Positions 52,140-60,241 of a stretch of DNA of 64,000 nucleotides are shown one piece after another (the first letter of the stretch is position 1; each line of letters begins with the position of its first letter). The position numbers and the translations under genes are program-made. Location of the stretch: positions 3,844,001 to 3,908,000 of the forward strand of contig NZ_JAZHSD010000001.1 of assembly GCF_036924745.1 (NCBI RefSeq), read 5' to 3'. The notes below the pieces were generated by a model. It saw only the letters and a list, made by a program, of their open reading frames with translations, made no database searches and was not told the DNA's origin. The DNA comes from Bradyrhizobium sp. AZCC 1693 (GTDB lineage: Bacteria; Pseudomonadota; Alphaproteobacteria; Rhizobiales; Xanthobacteraceae).

Positions 52140-53426
52140 ATGGAGGACGCCGGCCAGATCGCGGCGATCGGCCGGGCGCAGGCGGTGATTGCGTTCGAAA
52201 TGAACGGCACCATCCTCACCGCCAATGAAAACTTCCTGAAGACGCTTGGCTATACGCTCGCCGAAATCCAGGGCAAGCATCACAGCATGTTCGTGGACTC
52301 CCAGGAGCGCGACTGCGCGGCCTATCACGAGTTCTGGGCAAAGCTCAACCGCGGCGAAAACCAGTCGGCCGAATACAAGCGGATCGGCAAGGGGGCTAAG
52401 GAAGTCTGGATCCTCGCCTCCTACAACCCGGTGCTGGACGAGAAGGGCAGGCCGTTCCGGGTGGTGAAATTCGCCACCGACGTCACCAGCCAGAAGCTTT
52501 CGACCACCGACCTCGCCGGCCAGATCGCAGCGATCCGCAAATCGCAGGCCGTGATCGAATTCAACATGGACGGCACCATCATCGGCGCCAACCAGAACTT
52601 CCTCAAAACGCTCGGCTACTCCCTGGACGAGATCCGCGGCCGGCACCACAGCATGTTCGTCGATCCGTCCGAGCGCGACAGCGCGGCCTACCGCGACTTC
52701 TGGGTGGCGCTCAACCGCGGCCAATATCAGGCCGCCGAGTACAAGCGGATCGGCAGGGGAGGCAAAGAGGTCTGGATCCAGGCGTCATACAATCCGATCC
52801 TCGATCTCAACGGCAAGCCGTTCAAGGTCGTCAAATACGCCACCGACACCACCGCGCAGGTGCTGGTGCGCATGGGCAACGAGCGCGTGCGCGGCATGAT
52901 GGAAACGGTTGCCGCCGGCGCCGAGGAACTGAACGCCTCGGTTCGGGAAATCTCCGAAGCCATGACCAAGTCGCGCGAGACGGCATCGACCGCGGTCGGG
53001 CGGGTCGAGGCGGCCGACGCCCAGGCCAAGCGCCTGAACGAAGCGGCGCAGGCCATGAGCGGCATCGTCGAACTGATCGGCAACATCACCGGGCAGATCA
53101 ACCTCTTGGCGCTGAACGCGACGATCGAATCGGCGCGTGCCGGCGAGGCCGGGCGCGGCTTTGCCGTGGTGGCGTCCGAGGTCAAAAACCTCGCTACGCA
53201 AGCCAAGCAGGCGACCGACAAGATCGGGCAGGAGATCAGCAATCTCAACGGCATCTCCGGCGACGTCGTAAGCGCGCTCGACAGCATCAAGCAGGCGATC
53301 CAGGGCGTCAGCGAATACGTCACGGCGACCGCGGCCGCGGTCGAGGAACAAAGCACCGTCACCGGCGAGATGTCGTCGAGCATGCAGCGCGCCGCCGCGG
53401 AAGCGAAGGCGATCGCGCAGCGCTGA
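52140..53426 (+). CDS. Cytoplasmic PAS-PAS chemoreceptor-like protein
   Basis: 428 residues from ATG 52140; the frame is open back to 51873. Two near-identical PAS domains ([21 protein letters not shown] and [21 protein letters not shown], each followed by KHHSMFV/RHHSMFV and [12 protein letters not shown] blocks) precede an MCP signalling domain with the hairpin tip [20 protein letters not shown]. No membrane segment or HAMP is seen. Just upstream of the ATG the frame reads [10 protein letters not shown], the end of another PAS domain whose beginning is missing. Confidence 0.87.
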   Translation: MEDAGQIAAIGRAQAVIAFEMNGTILTANENFLKTLGYTLAEIQGKHHSMFVDSQERDCAAYHEFWAKLNRGENQSAEYKRIGKGAKEVWILASYNPVLDEKGRPFRVVKFATDVTSQKLSTTDLAGQIAAIRKSQAVIEFNMDGTIIGANQNFLKTLGYSLDEIRGRHHSMFVDPSERDSAAYRDFWVALNRGQYQAAEYKRIGRGGKEVWIQASYNPILDLNGKPFKVVKYATDTTAQVLVRMGNERVRGMMETVAAGAEELNASVREISEAMTKSRETASTAVGRVEAADAQAKRLNEAAQAMSGIVELIGNITGQINLLALNATIESARAGEAGRGFAVVASEVKNLATQAKQATDKIGQEISNLNGISGDVVSALDSIKQAIQGVSEYVTATAAAVEEQSTVTGEMSSSMQRAAAEAKAIAQR

Positions 53427-53454
53427 CTGCTCGCCATCGGCCGGCGCATCGACC

Positions 53455-53478
53455 CGATACGGGCATACTCCCGTATCG
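53455..53478 (+). terminator. Hairpin after the PAS chemoreceptor
   Basis: Perfect 9-bp stem CGATACGGG / CCCGTATCG with a 6-base loop, 29 bases past the stop. There is no T run, so termination strength is uncertain. Confidence 0.45.
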
Positions 53479-53587
53479 CATCGGGCCTGCCCGAATCTGC
53501 ATTGAATTCACCGCACCGCAGCCGGGACACGGAACGGGGCATGGGTTATAGGAGCGGGAAATTCACCGCTCGCAGACGGACCCGCTC

Positions 53588-54376
53588 ATGCTCTCCTCCC
53601 CGCAAAAAACTGCTCTCGTCACCGGCGCCGCGCGTGGCATCGGGCTTGCGACAGCCAAACGGTTTCTCGCTGACGGCTGGCAGGTGGCGCTGCTCGACAT
53701 CGAGGGCGAATTGCTGCGCGGCGCGGTCGCCGGCCTCGCCGACCCCGACAACACGCTGGCGCTGCATTGCGACGTCTCCGATGCCAAGGCGGTGGCAAAC
53801 GCCATGGCGGCGGTGAGCGCGCGCTTCGGCCGGCTCGACGCGCTGATCAACAATGCGGGCGTTGCGGTGTTCGCACCGATCCTCGAAACGTCCGATGAAG
53901 ACTGGAGCCGCATCCTGCAGGTCAACCTCACCGGCCCGTTCCTGTGCACCAAGGCGGCGGCGCCCCTGATGCGCGAACAGGGCGGCGGCGCGATCGTCAA
54001 CATCACCTCGATCTCGGCGGTGCGCGCCTCCACGCTGCGCTCGGCCTACGGCACCAGCAAAGCAGGGCTCGCGCATCTGACCAAACAGCTCGCGGTCGAA
54101 CTGGCTTCGCTCGGCATTCGCGTCAACGCCGTGGCGCCCGGCCCGGTCGAGACCGCGATGGCGAAGCAGGTCCACACGCCGGAAATCCGCGCCGACTATC
54201 ACGACGCCATTCCGCTCAATCGTTACGGCCTCGAGGAGGAGCTGGCGGAAGCGATCTTCTTCCTGTGCAGCGATCGTTCGAGCTACATCACCGGGCAGGT
54301 CCTTGCCGTCGACGGCGGTTTTGATGCCGCCGGCATCGGCCTGCCGACGCTGCGCGGCCAGCGGCGGAACGGGTAG
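53588..54376 (+). CDS. SDR-family oxidoreductase
   Basis: 262 residues of the classical short-chain dehydrogenase type. Cofactor motif TGAARGIG at 12-19, NNAG at 88-91, catalytic Ser141/143, Tyr154 and Lys158 (YGTSK). Asp37 after the second strand (LLDIEG) favours NAD(H). Substrate unknown. Confidence 0.9.
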   Translation: MLSSPQKTALVTGAARGIGLATAKRFLADGWQVALLDIEGELLRGAVAGLADPDNTLALHCDVSDAKAVANAMAAVSARFGRLDALINNAGVAVFAPILETSDEDWSRILQVNLTGPFLCTKAAAPLMREQGGGAIVNITSISAVRASTLRSAYGTSKAGLAHLTKQLAVELASLGIRVNAVAPGPVETAMAKQVHTPEIRADYHDAIPLNRYGLEEELAEAIFFLCSDRSSYITGQVLAVDGGFDAAGIGLPTLRGQRRNG

Positions 54377-54649
54377 ACGTGGGCTCACAAGCGCGTGGTC
54401 AGATGCGGATAGCGGACGAACGCGCGGTCTGACGATCTAGATGCAGGCGCGCTCGATCATTGCCGGGCCGGGCACGTCTCGGCCGAATCCGGCCACCGCG
54501 ACCTGCTGGCGCGCGCCGCGCTGGCCTGCCACGTCGGGATGGCGACTTTCACCGATGCCGGTGTCTCCGGCGCGGAGCATTGACGAAACCTTGCCACATA
54601 TGTCTGCGTAACTGCCCCAGGGCAGACAAGGCTGACGAAGGAGCCGCGC

Positions 54650-55087
54650 ATGCGAATAGCGGTCGTCAAGGTAGTTGTTGTCGCTGCCGCGTTGTTCGCG
54701 GCGATCGCCCCTGCACGGGCCGAGGTTCGCATTCTTGCGAGCCCCGGCGGACAGGTCGGTCCGTTTATCACGCTGTACGATCGCGTGAACGCCTCCGGCG
54801 AGCGGGTGGTGATCGACGGGCCCTGCCTGTCGGCCTGCACGCTGGTGCTGATGATGGTGCCGACTGAGCGCATCTGCGTGACGCGCCGCGCGGTGCTCGG
54901 ATTTCACGCCGCGCGGTCGATCGATCGCCGCGGCCGGATCTATGCCGAACCGGAAGCCTCGCGGGATGTGGAGGCAGCCTATCCGGCGGCGGTACGGGAC
55001 TGGATCGGCCGCCGCGGCGGACTGACGTCGCGGCTGCTGCTGTTGCGCGGACGCGAACTCGCCGCGATCTATCCGCGGTGCAAGTAG
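54650..55087 (+). CDS. Secreted ClpP-like (COG3904-type) protein
   Basis: 145 residues with a signal peptide ending ARA-EV. The core IDGPCLSACTLVLMMVP followed by RICVTRRAVLGFHAAR resembles periplasmic ClpP/crotonase-like proteins, in which the Ser after GPCLS is the candidate nucleophile and the His in GFHAA its partner. GAAGGAGC lies before the ATG. Function unknown. Confidence 0.75.
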   Translation: MRIAVVKVVVVAAALFAAIAPARAEVRILASPGGQVGPFITLYDRVNASGERVVIDGPCLSACTLVLMMVPTERICVTRRAVLGFHAARSIDRRGRIYAEPEASRDVEAAYPAAVRDWIGRRGGLTSRLLLLRGRELAAIYPRCK

Positions 55088-55091
55088 GATT

Positions 55092-55173
55092 CGTAGGATG
55101 GGCGGAGCGCAGCGATACCCGTCAATACCGTTCGCGATGCCGATGGGTACCGCTTCGCTCCATCCATCCTACG
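55092..55173. repeat. Inverted repeat between the ClpP-like and VOC genes
   Basis: Ends 'cgtaggatgggcggagcg' and 'cgctccatccatcctacg' form a hairpin in the convergent gap. It may act as terminator for both genes. Confidence 0.75.
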
Positions 55174-55182
55174 AACCTGTGA

Positions 55183-55596
55183 CTACATATCTTCCTTGGG
55201 GCAGTTGACCATCCAGGGAATGCCGAACTTGTCGACGCACATGCCAAAACCGTTGGAGAAGAAGGTCTTGCCGAACGGCATCCGCACCGTACCGCCCTCG
55301 GCGAGCGCGTTGAAGCGGCGCTCGGCATCCGCGGGATCCTCGACCGCGAGCGCAACGGAAAAGCCCTGCGGCTGATGGTAGTCGCCGGGCGTGGCGTCGG
55401 ATGCCATCAGCACCTCGCCATCGATGGTGATACGGGCATGCATGAGCTTGGTCTTCCAGTCCGCCGGGACCGGCATGTCGGCGGGCCCGTCGCCATACGG
55501 CATCATCGCCTCGATCTGCGCACCGAGCGCCTTTTGATAGTACTTCAGCGCTTCCTCGCAATTGCCGTTGTAGAACAGATAGGGATTGACTTGCAT
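55183..55596 (-). CDS. VOC-family (PhnB/glyoxalase-like) protein
   Basis: 137 residues. PhnB-type vicinal-oxygen-chelate pattern: NPYLFYNGNCEEALKYYQKALGA, MHARITIDGEVLMASDA, and the ending FGMCVDKFGIPWMVNCPKED. Often grouped with YciI genes and ECF sigma factors in alphaproteobacteria. No copy of the local sigma promoter was found upstream. Confidence 0.9.
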   Translation of the reverse strand: MQVNPYLFYNGNCEEALKYYQKALGAQIEAMMPYGDGPADMPVPADWKTKLMHARITIDGEVLMASDATPGDYHQPQGFSVALAVEDPADAERRFNALAEGGTVRMPFGKTFFSNGFGMCVDKFGIPWMVNCPKEDM

Positions 55597-55619
55597 CGCT
55601 GACTCCTTAGGTAAAGTTT

Positions 55620-55745
55620 AATCAGTCACGGCGTTCCCCGGATGCAGCGCAGCACAAAGTGATGCGCTGCTGTTCCGGGGTCCATCGATGGGTCCCGGCT
55701 CTGCGTCGCATCACTGCCGTGCTGCGCCGCGTCCGGGAAATGATA
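55620..55745. repeat. Compound inverted repeat upstream of the VOC gene
   Basis: Contains 'ccccggatgcagcgcagcac' with later 'ctgttccgggg' and 'gtgctgcgccgcgtccggg', giving alternative stem-loops. No coding potential is seen. Confidence 0.55.
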
Positions 55746-55757
55746 GAGTGGTAACGC

Positions 55758-56294
55758 TCATTTCTCGATTAGCTTCTTCAAATTAGCGAGACCGGCTTCG
55801 AAATCCCGGCCGATCATGTTGTCCAGATTCATGAACACCTGGATCAGCCTGGTCAAGAAGCGTGCGGGACCATGCATCAGCCATGTGACATGGGTGCCAT
55901 TGCCCTGCGGCAGCATTGTGAACTCGGCGGTGTTGTGGCCTTCGAACGGCGTGAAGAAATCGAGCTTGATGACGATCTTTTGCGGCGCGGAAGCTTCGAG
56001 AATCTCCATGCGGCCGGAACCGACATTCTTGTCGCCGTCCCAGGCATAAACCGCGCCCTTGCCGCGCTCCGCACCGCTATAGGTGCGCTTCATCGCCGGA
56101 TCCTTCTGCTCGTAGGCCGACCAGGTCACCCACTGTTGAAAGTCGGAGATCAGCGGAAAGATCCGTTCCGCCGGCGCCTTGATGCTGACCGAGCGCTGCA
56201 CGCGCAGCGTATCTGGCTTGGCCGCGGCGAGAATGAGGACCGCGGCGATGGCAATCGCCAGGATGACGGCGATGGTGACAATGACTTCAAACAT
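55758..56294 (-). CDS. SRPBCC-family protein with membrane anchor
   Basis: 178 residues. An N-terminal hydrophobic helix (VIVTIAVILAIAIAAVLILAA) precedes a START/SRPBCC-like domain (VSIKAPAERIFPLISDFQQW ... NTAEFTMLPQGNGTHVTWLM ... IGRDFEAGLANLKKLIE). ATG 56294 has GGAG upstream. It starts 28 bases after the DoxX-like stop, forming an operon under the 56777-56803 promoter. Confidence 0.88.
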   Translation of the reverse strand: MFEVIVTIAVILAIAIAAVLILAAAKPDTLRVQRSVSIKAPAERIFPLISDFQQWVTWSAYEQKDPAMKRTYSGAERGKGAVYAWDGDKNVGSGRMEILEASAPQKIVIKLDFFTPFEGHNTAEFTMLPQGNGTHVTWLMHGPARFLTRLIQVFMNLDNMIGRDFEAGLANLKKLIEK

Positions 56295-56322
56295 GACTGG
56301 CTCCATAAAGTTTTGCCGCCGA

Positions 56323-56736
56323 TCAGCGGCGAAACGGGATCAAGGTTTGCAAACTCCGGTCGCGCAGCCACAGCCCGCCCCACACCATCAGGCCGAGATA
56401 AAGCCCGAACAGGGTGTGCGTGAATAGAGGGCTGCCGATCCGCACATGCGAGGCCATGGCGCCGCCGAGATAGCCGGTGAGCAGGATCGCGCCGAGGATC
56501 GAGGTCGGCGGCACCGAATAGAGCACGGTGCAGACGATGGTGATGACGCCCAGACTCCGCGCCAGCGTTTCGCTCGAACCATAGCCCATCCTGTCCATGG
56601 TTTCGGTGACGATCGGCCACGGCACCAGCTTGATGGCGCCGTCGATCATCAGGAACACGATGACGAGGCCGGAGAGGATGCGGCCGGTCCAGCGTGCCGG
56701 CCTGGAGGCCGGAAGGGTCTCGGTGACGATGGTCAT
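56323..56736 (-). CDS. DoxX-like membrane protein
   Basis: 137 residues with four membrane helices (ILSGLVIVFLMIDGAIKL, SLGVITIVCTVLYSV, AILLTGYLGGAMASH, LYLGLMVWGGLWL), typical of DoxX-like proteins of unknown role. First gene of the DoxX-SRPBCC operon; TGTCGG-N17-CGTC ends 41 bases upstream. Confidence 0.88.
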   Translation of the reverse strand: MTIVTETLPASRPARWTGRILSGLVIVFLMIDGAIKLVPWPIVTETMDRMGYGSSETLARSLGVITIVCTVLYSVPPTSILGAILLTGYLGGAMASHVRIGSPLFTHTLFGLYLGLMVWGGLWLRDRSLQTLIPFRR

Positions 56737-56776
56737 GATGCTCTCCGTGTCGTCTTGAATGGCTGCTCGGATTCAA

Positions 56777-56803
56777 GACGAACGAGGCAGGCGGAAACCG
56801 ACA
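56777..56803 (-). promoter_or_regulatory. ECF sigma promoter, DoxX-SRPBCC operon
   Basis: Minus-strand TGTCGG-N17-CGTC. The context also matches the sigma operon's own promoter: CCCCTGTCGG at the -35 and TCGTTCGTC at the -10 in both. Confidence 0.78.
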
Positions 56804-56832
56804 GGGGGCAGCGAAAAATTCGATGGGTATTC

Positions 56833-56921
56833 CGTCATGCCCGGGCTTGTCCCGGGCATCCACGTCTTTAACGGACGACTGCAACAAAGACGTGGATGGC
56901 CGGGACAAGCCCGGCCATGAC
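56833..56921. repeat. Family B palindromic repeat (copy 3)
   Basis: 89 bp, arms 'cgtcatgcccgggcttgtcc' and 'ggacaagcccggccatgac', almost a perfect inverted repeat. Confidence 0.87.
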
Positions 56922-56935
56922 AATGGAGGCTCCTT

Positions 56936-57082
56936 CCCTTCTCCCCTTGTGGGAGAAGGTGGATCGCTGGCGCGAAGCGTCGGCGAGACGGATGAGGGGT
57001 CTGTCTCCGCGGCGAGAACCCCTCATCCGGCGCGGATTGCATCCGCGCCACCTTCTCCCACGAGGGGAGAAGGAAGAAGGGC
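56936..57082. repeat. Long inverted repeat after the ECF sigma gene
   Basis: Arms 'cttctccccttgtgggagaa' and 'ttctcccacgaggggagaag' enclose a further inverted pair around 'gatgaggggt / acccctcatc'. It lies at the 3' end of the sigma gene and could act as its terminator. Confidence 0.7.
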
Positions 57083-58354
57083 CTACTTCCCCGCCTTTTT
57101 GCCGCGGGGCTGGCTGTCGCGCTGCAGGCGGTCGAGGTGCATGCGGATGTGGGCGGCTTCGGCCGAGGTGTTCGCCAGCGCGATGGCGCGATCGAAGGCC
57201 GTGCGGGCTTCGTCATTGCGGCCGAGCTGCATCAGGAAGGCGCCGCGCACGCCGAAGAAATGAAAATAGTTCGACAGCCGTTGTGCCAGCGGCTCGATCA
57301 TGTCGAGCCCGGCCTGCGGTCCCTTCACCTTGGACACCGCAACGGCGCGGTTCAGCGTCACCACCGGCGACGGTTGCATGATCTCGAGCGCGCCGTAGAG
57401 CAGGTCGATCTGGGTCCAGTCGGTATCTTCAGGCTTTTCGGCGCGGGCATGCAGCGCTGCGATTGCGGCCTGCACCTGGTAGGGTCCGCTGCGGCGATGG
57501 CGCATCGCCTTGTCGATCAGCGCCAGCCCCTCGGCGATGAGAGACTTGTTCCATAGCGAGCGGTCCTGATCGTCGAGCAGGATCACCGCGCCATCGGCGT
57601 CGAACCGCGCCGCGGCGCGCGCGTGCTGGATCAAGAGCAACGCGGTCAGCCCCATGATCTCGGGCTCGCTCTGGAACAGCCGCAGCAACAGCCGCGCCAG
57701 CCGAATCGCCTCCTCGCATAACGGCGCGCGAATCTCGGCGGTATCGCCTGAAGCCGAATAACCCTCGTTAAAGATCAGGTAGATCATGGCGGCGACGGAG
57801 GTGAGGCGTTCTGAGCGCTCCACCGCGCCGGGCGTTTCGAACGGCACGTCGGCATCCGCCACGCGGGCCTTCGCCCGCGTGATGCGCTGCTCCATCGCGG
57901 CTTCCGAGACCAGGAAGGCGCGCGCGATCTGCTTGACCGTCAGGCCTGAGACGATGCGGAGCGCAAGCGCGATCTGCTGGGTCGCCGGCAGGTCCGGATG
58001 GCAGCAGATGAACAAAAGCCGCAAAATGTCGTCGCGGTAGTGCGAGCCGTCGAGCCGCTCGGCAATCTGTTCCTCGGCGTCATCGAGATCGGAAATCGCC
58101 TCGTCCTCGGGCAGCGCCTCCTGCTTTTTGCTGCGTCTGATGTCGTCGATCGCGACATTGCGCCCGACCATGATCAGCCACGCCGCGGGATCGCGCGGCG
58201 GGCCGTTCTGTGGCCAGCTCTTCAGCGCACGGAGGCAGGCGTTCTGAAACGCCTCCTCTGCAGTGTCGAGATTGCGAAAATAGCGCAGCAACGCGCCGAC
58301 CGCCTGGGGGCGAGCCGAGGTCAGCGCGGCATCGATCCAGGCGGCGTCGGTCAC
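57083..58354 (-). CDS. ECF42-type RNA polymerase sigma factor
   Basis: 423 residues from GTG 58354, which overlaps the YciI stop (GTGA). Region 2 (AEEAFQNACLRALKSWPQ, WLIMVGRNVAIDDIRR) and region 4 (QIALALRIVSGLTVKQIARAF, AAMEQRITRAK) are followed by a long C-terminal extension (residues ~170-423) with TPR-like helices, the mark of ECF42 (DUF6596) sigma factors. That group lacks an anti-sigma gene and is paired with DGPF/YciI proteins, as here. The frame is open to 58702 but overlaps YciI there. Confidence 0.93.
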   Translation of the reverse strand: MTDAAWIDAALTSARPQAVGALLRYFRNLDTAEEAFQNACLRALKSWPQNGPPRDPAAWLIMVGRNVAIDDIRRSKKQEALPEDEAISDLDDAEEQIAERLDGSHYRDDILRLLFICCHPDLPATQQIALALRIVSGLTVKQIARAFLVSEAAMEQRITRAKARVADADVPFETPGAVERSERLTSVAAMIYLIFNEGYSASGDTAEIRAPLCEEAIRLARLLLRLFQSEPEIMGLTALLLIQHARAAARFDADGAVILLDDQDRSLWNKSLIAEGLALIDKAMRHRRSGPYQVQAAIAALHARAEKPEDTDWTQIDLLYGALEIMQPSPVVTLNRAVAVSKVKGPQAGLDMIEPLAQRLSNYFHFFGVRGAFLMQLGRNDEARTAFDRAIALANTSAEAAHIRMHLDRLQRDSQPRGKKAGK

Positions 58355-58719
58355 GGCTGCACACTCCCCGGCGCAAACTGGCCGACAGGACGGATCTCGT
58401 AGGCGCCGCCGGGATTGGCCGCGCCGAGGTCGCGGGCGACGTCGAGCGCCTCGTCGAGGTTCTTGCAGTCGACGAGATAGAAGCCGAGCAACTGCTCCTT
58501 GGTTTCGGCATAGGGGCCGTCGAGCACCAATGGCGGGTCGTCCTTGCGGAGCGTGGCCGCCGCCGTCGTCGGCAGCAGCCGCGCGACCGGGCCAAGGCGG
58601 CCCTGCTTGGCGAGCTTGTCCTGCACGACGGCAAGTTTCTTCATGACCGCGGCGTCCTGTTCCCTGGTCCAGGAGCCGACGGTGTCTTCGTCGTGATAGC
58701 AAAGGATGGCGTAAAGCAT
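58351..58719 (-). CDS. YciI/DGPF-type protein, partner of the ECF sigma factor
   Basis: 122 residues from ATG 58719 (MLYAILCYHDEDTVGSW). DGPF-type motif LVLDGPYAETKEQLLGFYLVD and ending GGAYEIRPVGQFAPG. Upstream ATGs at 58731 and 58743 are in frame; 58743 is unlikely because the -10 element ends at 58747. Its stop overlaps the sigma start, so it is translationally coupled. Confidence 0.9.
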   Translation of the reverse strand: MLYAILCYHDEDTVGSWTREQDAAVMKKLAVVQDKLAKQGRLGPVARLLPTTAAATLRKDDPPLVLDGPYAETKEQLLGFYLVDCKNLDEALDVARDLGAANPGGAYEIRPVGQFAPGSVQP

Positions 58720-58746
58720 GAGGGCTGGCATCTCCGTTGTCATAAT

Positions 58747-58773
58747 GACGAACGATTATGCCCGGAGCCGACA
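58747..58773 (-). promoter_or_regulatory. ECF sigma promoter, YciI-sigma operon (autoregulation)
   Basis: Minus-strand TGTCGG-N17-CGTC just ahead of the YciI-sigma operon, in the context CCCCTGTCGG...TCGTTCGTC shared with 56777-56803. It implies positive autoregulation. Confidence 0.78.
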
Positions 58774-58811
58774 GGGGCGTCGAAGAAATTTTGAAGATGT
58801 TCCGTCGCCGG

Positions 58812-59018
58812 TCAGGGACCGATGATCGGAGGCGGTGGCGGATTGAAGTGCCCGTAGGTGTAGACGATCGCCTTGGAACAAAGGCCGCACACGGCGAGGA
58901 CCAGAAGGATGACCTTCATCCTTGTCCTGAAGGCATCGATCCTGGAATCGCCGTGACGGCTGCGCCAGCAAAGCGCCAGCGAGACCGCCGCCACCGCGCT
59001 GATGACCGCGTGTATCAC
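58812..59018 (-). CDS. Small hypothetical membrane protein
   Basis: 68 residues from GTG 59018. Two hydrophobic segments (HAVISAVAAVSLALCW and VILLVLAVCGLCSKAIV) and a Pro-rich tail (HFNPPPPPIIGP). No family recognised and no strong ribosome site, so it remains doubtful. Confidence 0.45.
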   Translation of the reverse strand: MIHAVISAVAAVSLALCWRSRHGDSRIDAFRTRMKVILLVLAVCGLCSKAIVYTYGHFNPPPPPIIGP

Positions 59019-59184
59019 CAGGAGATGCCGTACTTGGCGGCGATCCGGCGCGCCTTTTGCTCGTCGGTCTCGATCAATTTGCGCACGTGAAGGGTCTCCC
59101 TTGTTGGATGAAAGGAGGTTAGAGAAGCGGTTCGATCGTCAATGTGCGGCGGGTCACGCCAAATGGCCTGCGAAAGGAATGGCA

Positions 59185-60147
59185 ATGAACAAAGGTGCGC
59201 TCGCCCTGCTGGTGCATGGCGGGACCGAAAACTGGTCGCCGCAGCGCTGGAAGGCCCGGTTCGACGAGGTCTGCCCCGACCGGTCCGTGCTGCTGCCGAA
59301 TGCCGCGTTCGATCCCGCGGAGGTGCATTACGCGGCGGTGTGGAAGCCCAATCCGGGCGAACTCGCCGCCTTCCCCAACCTGCGCGTCATCTTCAATCTC
59401 GGCGCCGGCGTCGATGCGCTGATGGCCGACCGCTCATTGCCCGACGCGCCGCTGGTGCGCGTCGCCGTCACCGACCTCACCGCGCGGATGACCGAATATG
59501 TCGTGCTGCATGTGCTGATGCACCACCGGCAGGAACTCTACTTGCGGGAATCCCAGCGCGAGAGGCGCTGGGCGCCGAAAATGCAATGGGCGGCGGGCGC
59601 GATCTCCGTCGGCATCATGGGGCTGGGCACGCTTGGCGCTGACGCGGCCGACGCGCTCAAGCGCCTCGGCTTTCGCGTCGCGGGCTGGAGCCGCAGCCCC
59701 AGGGCGATCGACGGCATCGATTGCTTTCACGGCGACGCGCAGTTCGAGCCGTTCCTGCGGCGGACCGACATCCTGGTCTGCCTGCTGCCGCTAACGCCGG
59801 AGACGCGGCACATTCTCAACCGCGCGCTGTTTGAGAAACTGAACCGCAAAAGCCCGCTCGGCGCGCCGGTGCTGATCAATGCCGGCCGCGGCGCCTTGCA
59901 GAACGAAGCCGACATCCTGCAATGCCTCGACGACGGTACGCTCGGTGGCGCCTCGCTCGACGTCTACGCCACCGAGCCGCTGCCCGCAGACAGCCGGTTC
60001 TGGACCCATCCAAAAGTGGTGCTGACGCCGCACAACGCCGCCGACACCGATCCCGACGAAATATCGAAATATGTCGCGCAGCAGATCGCGCGCTTCGAGG
60101 CCGGCGGCGCGCTGGAAAATGTGGTGGATCGCAACCGGGGGTATTGA
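59185..60147 (+). CDS. ghrA: Glyoxylate/hydroxypyruvate reductase A-like dehydrogenase
   Basis: 320 residues of the D-2-hydroxyacid dehydrogenase family. Nucleotide-binding [13 protein letters not shown] (residues ~140-150), [25 protein letters not shown] and catalytic-end TPHNAADT match the GhrA branch. It reduces glyoxylate and hydroxypyruvate with NADPH. ATG 59185 is used because AAAGGA is 6 bases upstream; ATG 59179 overlaps that site. Confidence 0.9.
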   Translation: MNKGALALLVHGGTENWSPQRWKARFDEVCPDRSVLLPNAAFDPAEVHYAAVWKPNPGELAAFPNLRVIFNLGAGVDALMADRSLPDAPLVRVAVTDLTARMTEYVVLHVLMHHRQELYLRESQRERRWAPKMQWAAGAISVGIMGLGTLGADAADALKRLGFRVAGWSRSPRAIDGIDCFHGDAQFEPFLRRTDILVCLLPLTPETRHILNRALFEKLNRKSPLGAPVLINAGRGALQNEADILQCLDDGTLGGASLDVYATEPLPADSRFWTHPKVVLTPHNAADTDPDEISKYVAQQIARFEAGGALENVVDRNRGY

Positions 60148-60241
60148 CCGACATGCTAGGGTTGTGCGGGCGGCGGCCTCGCCAGGTTGCACGGCCGGCG
60201 CCATTCATCCAAAATTAGCGGCGGTTTGTTATCCATGCCGG

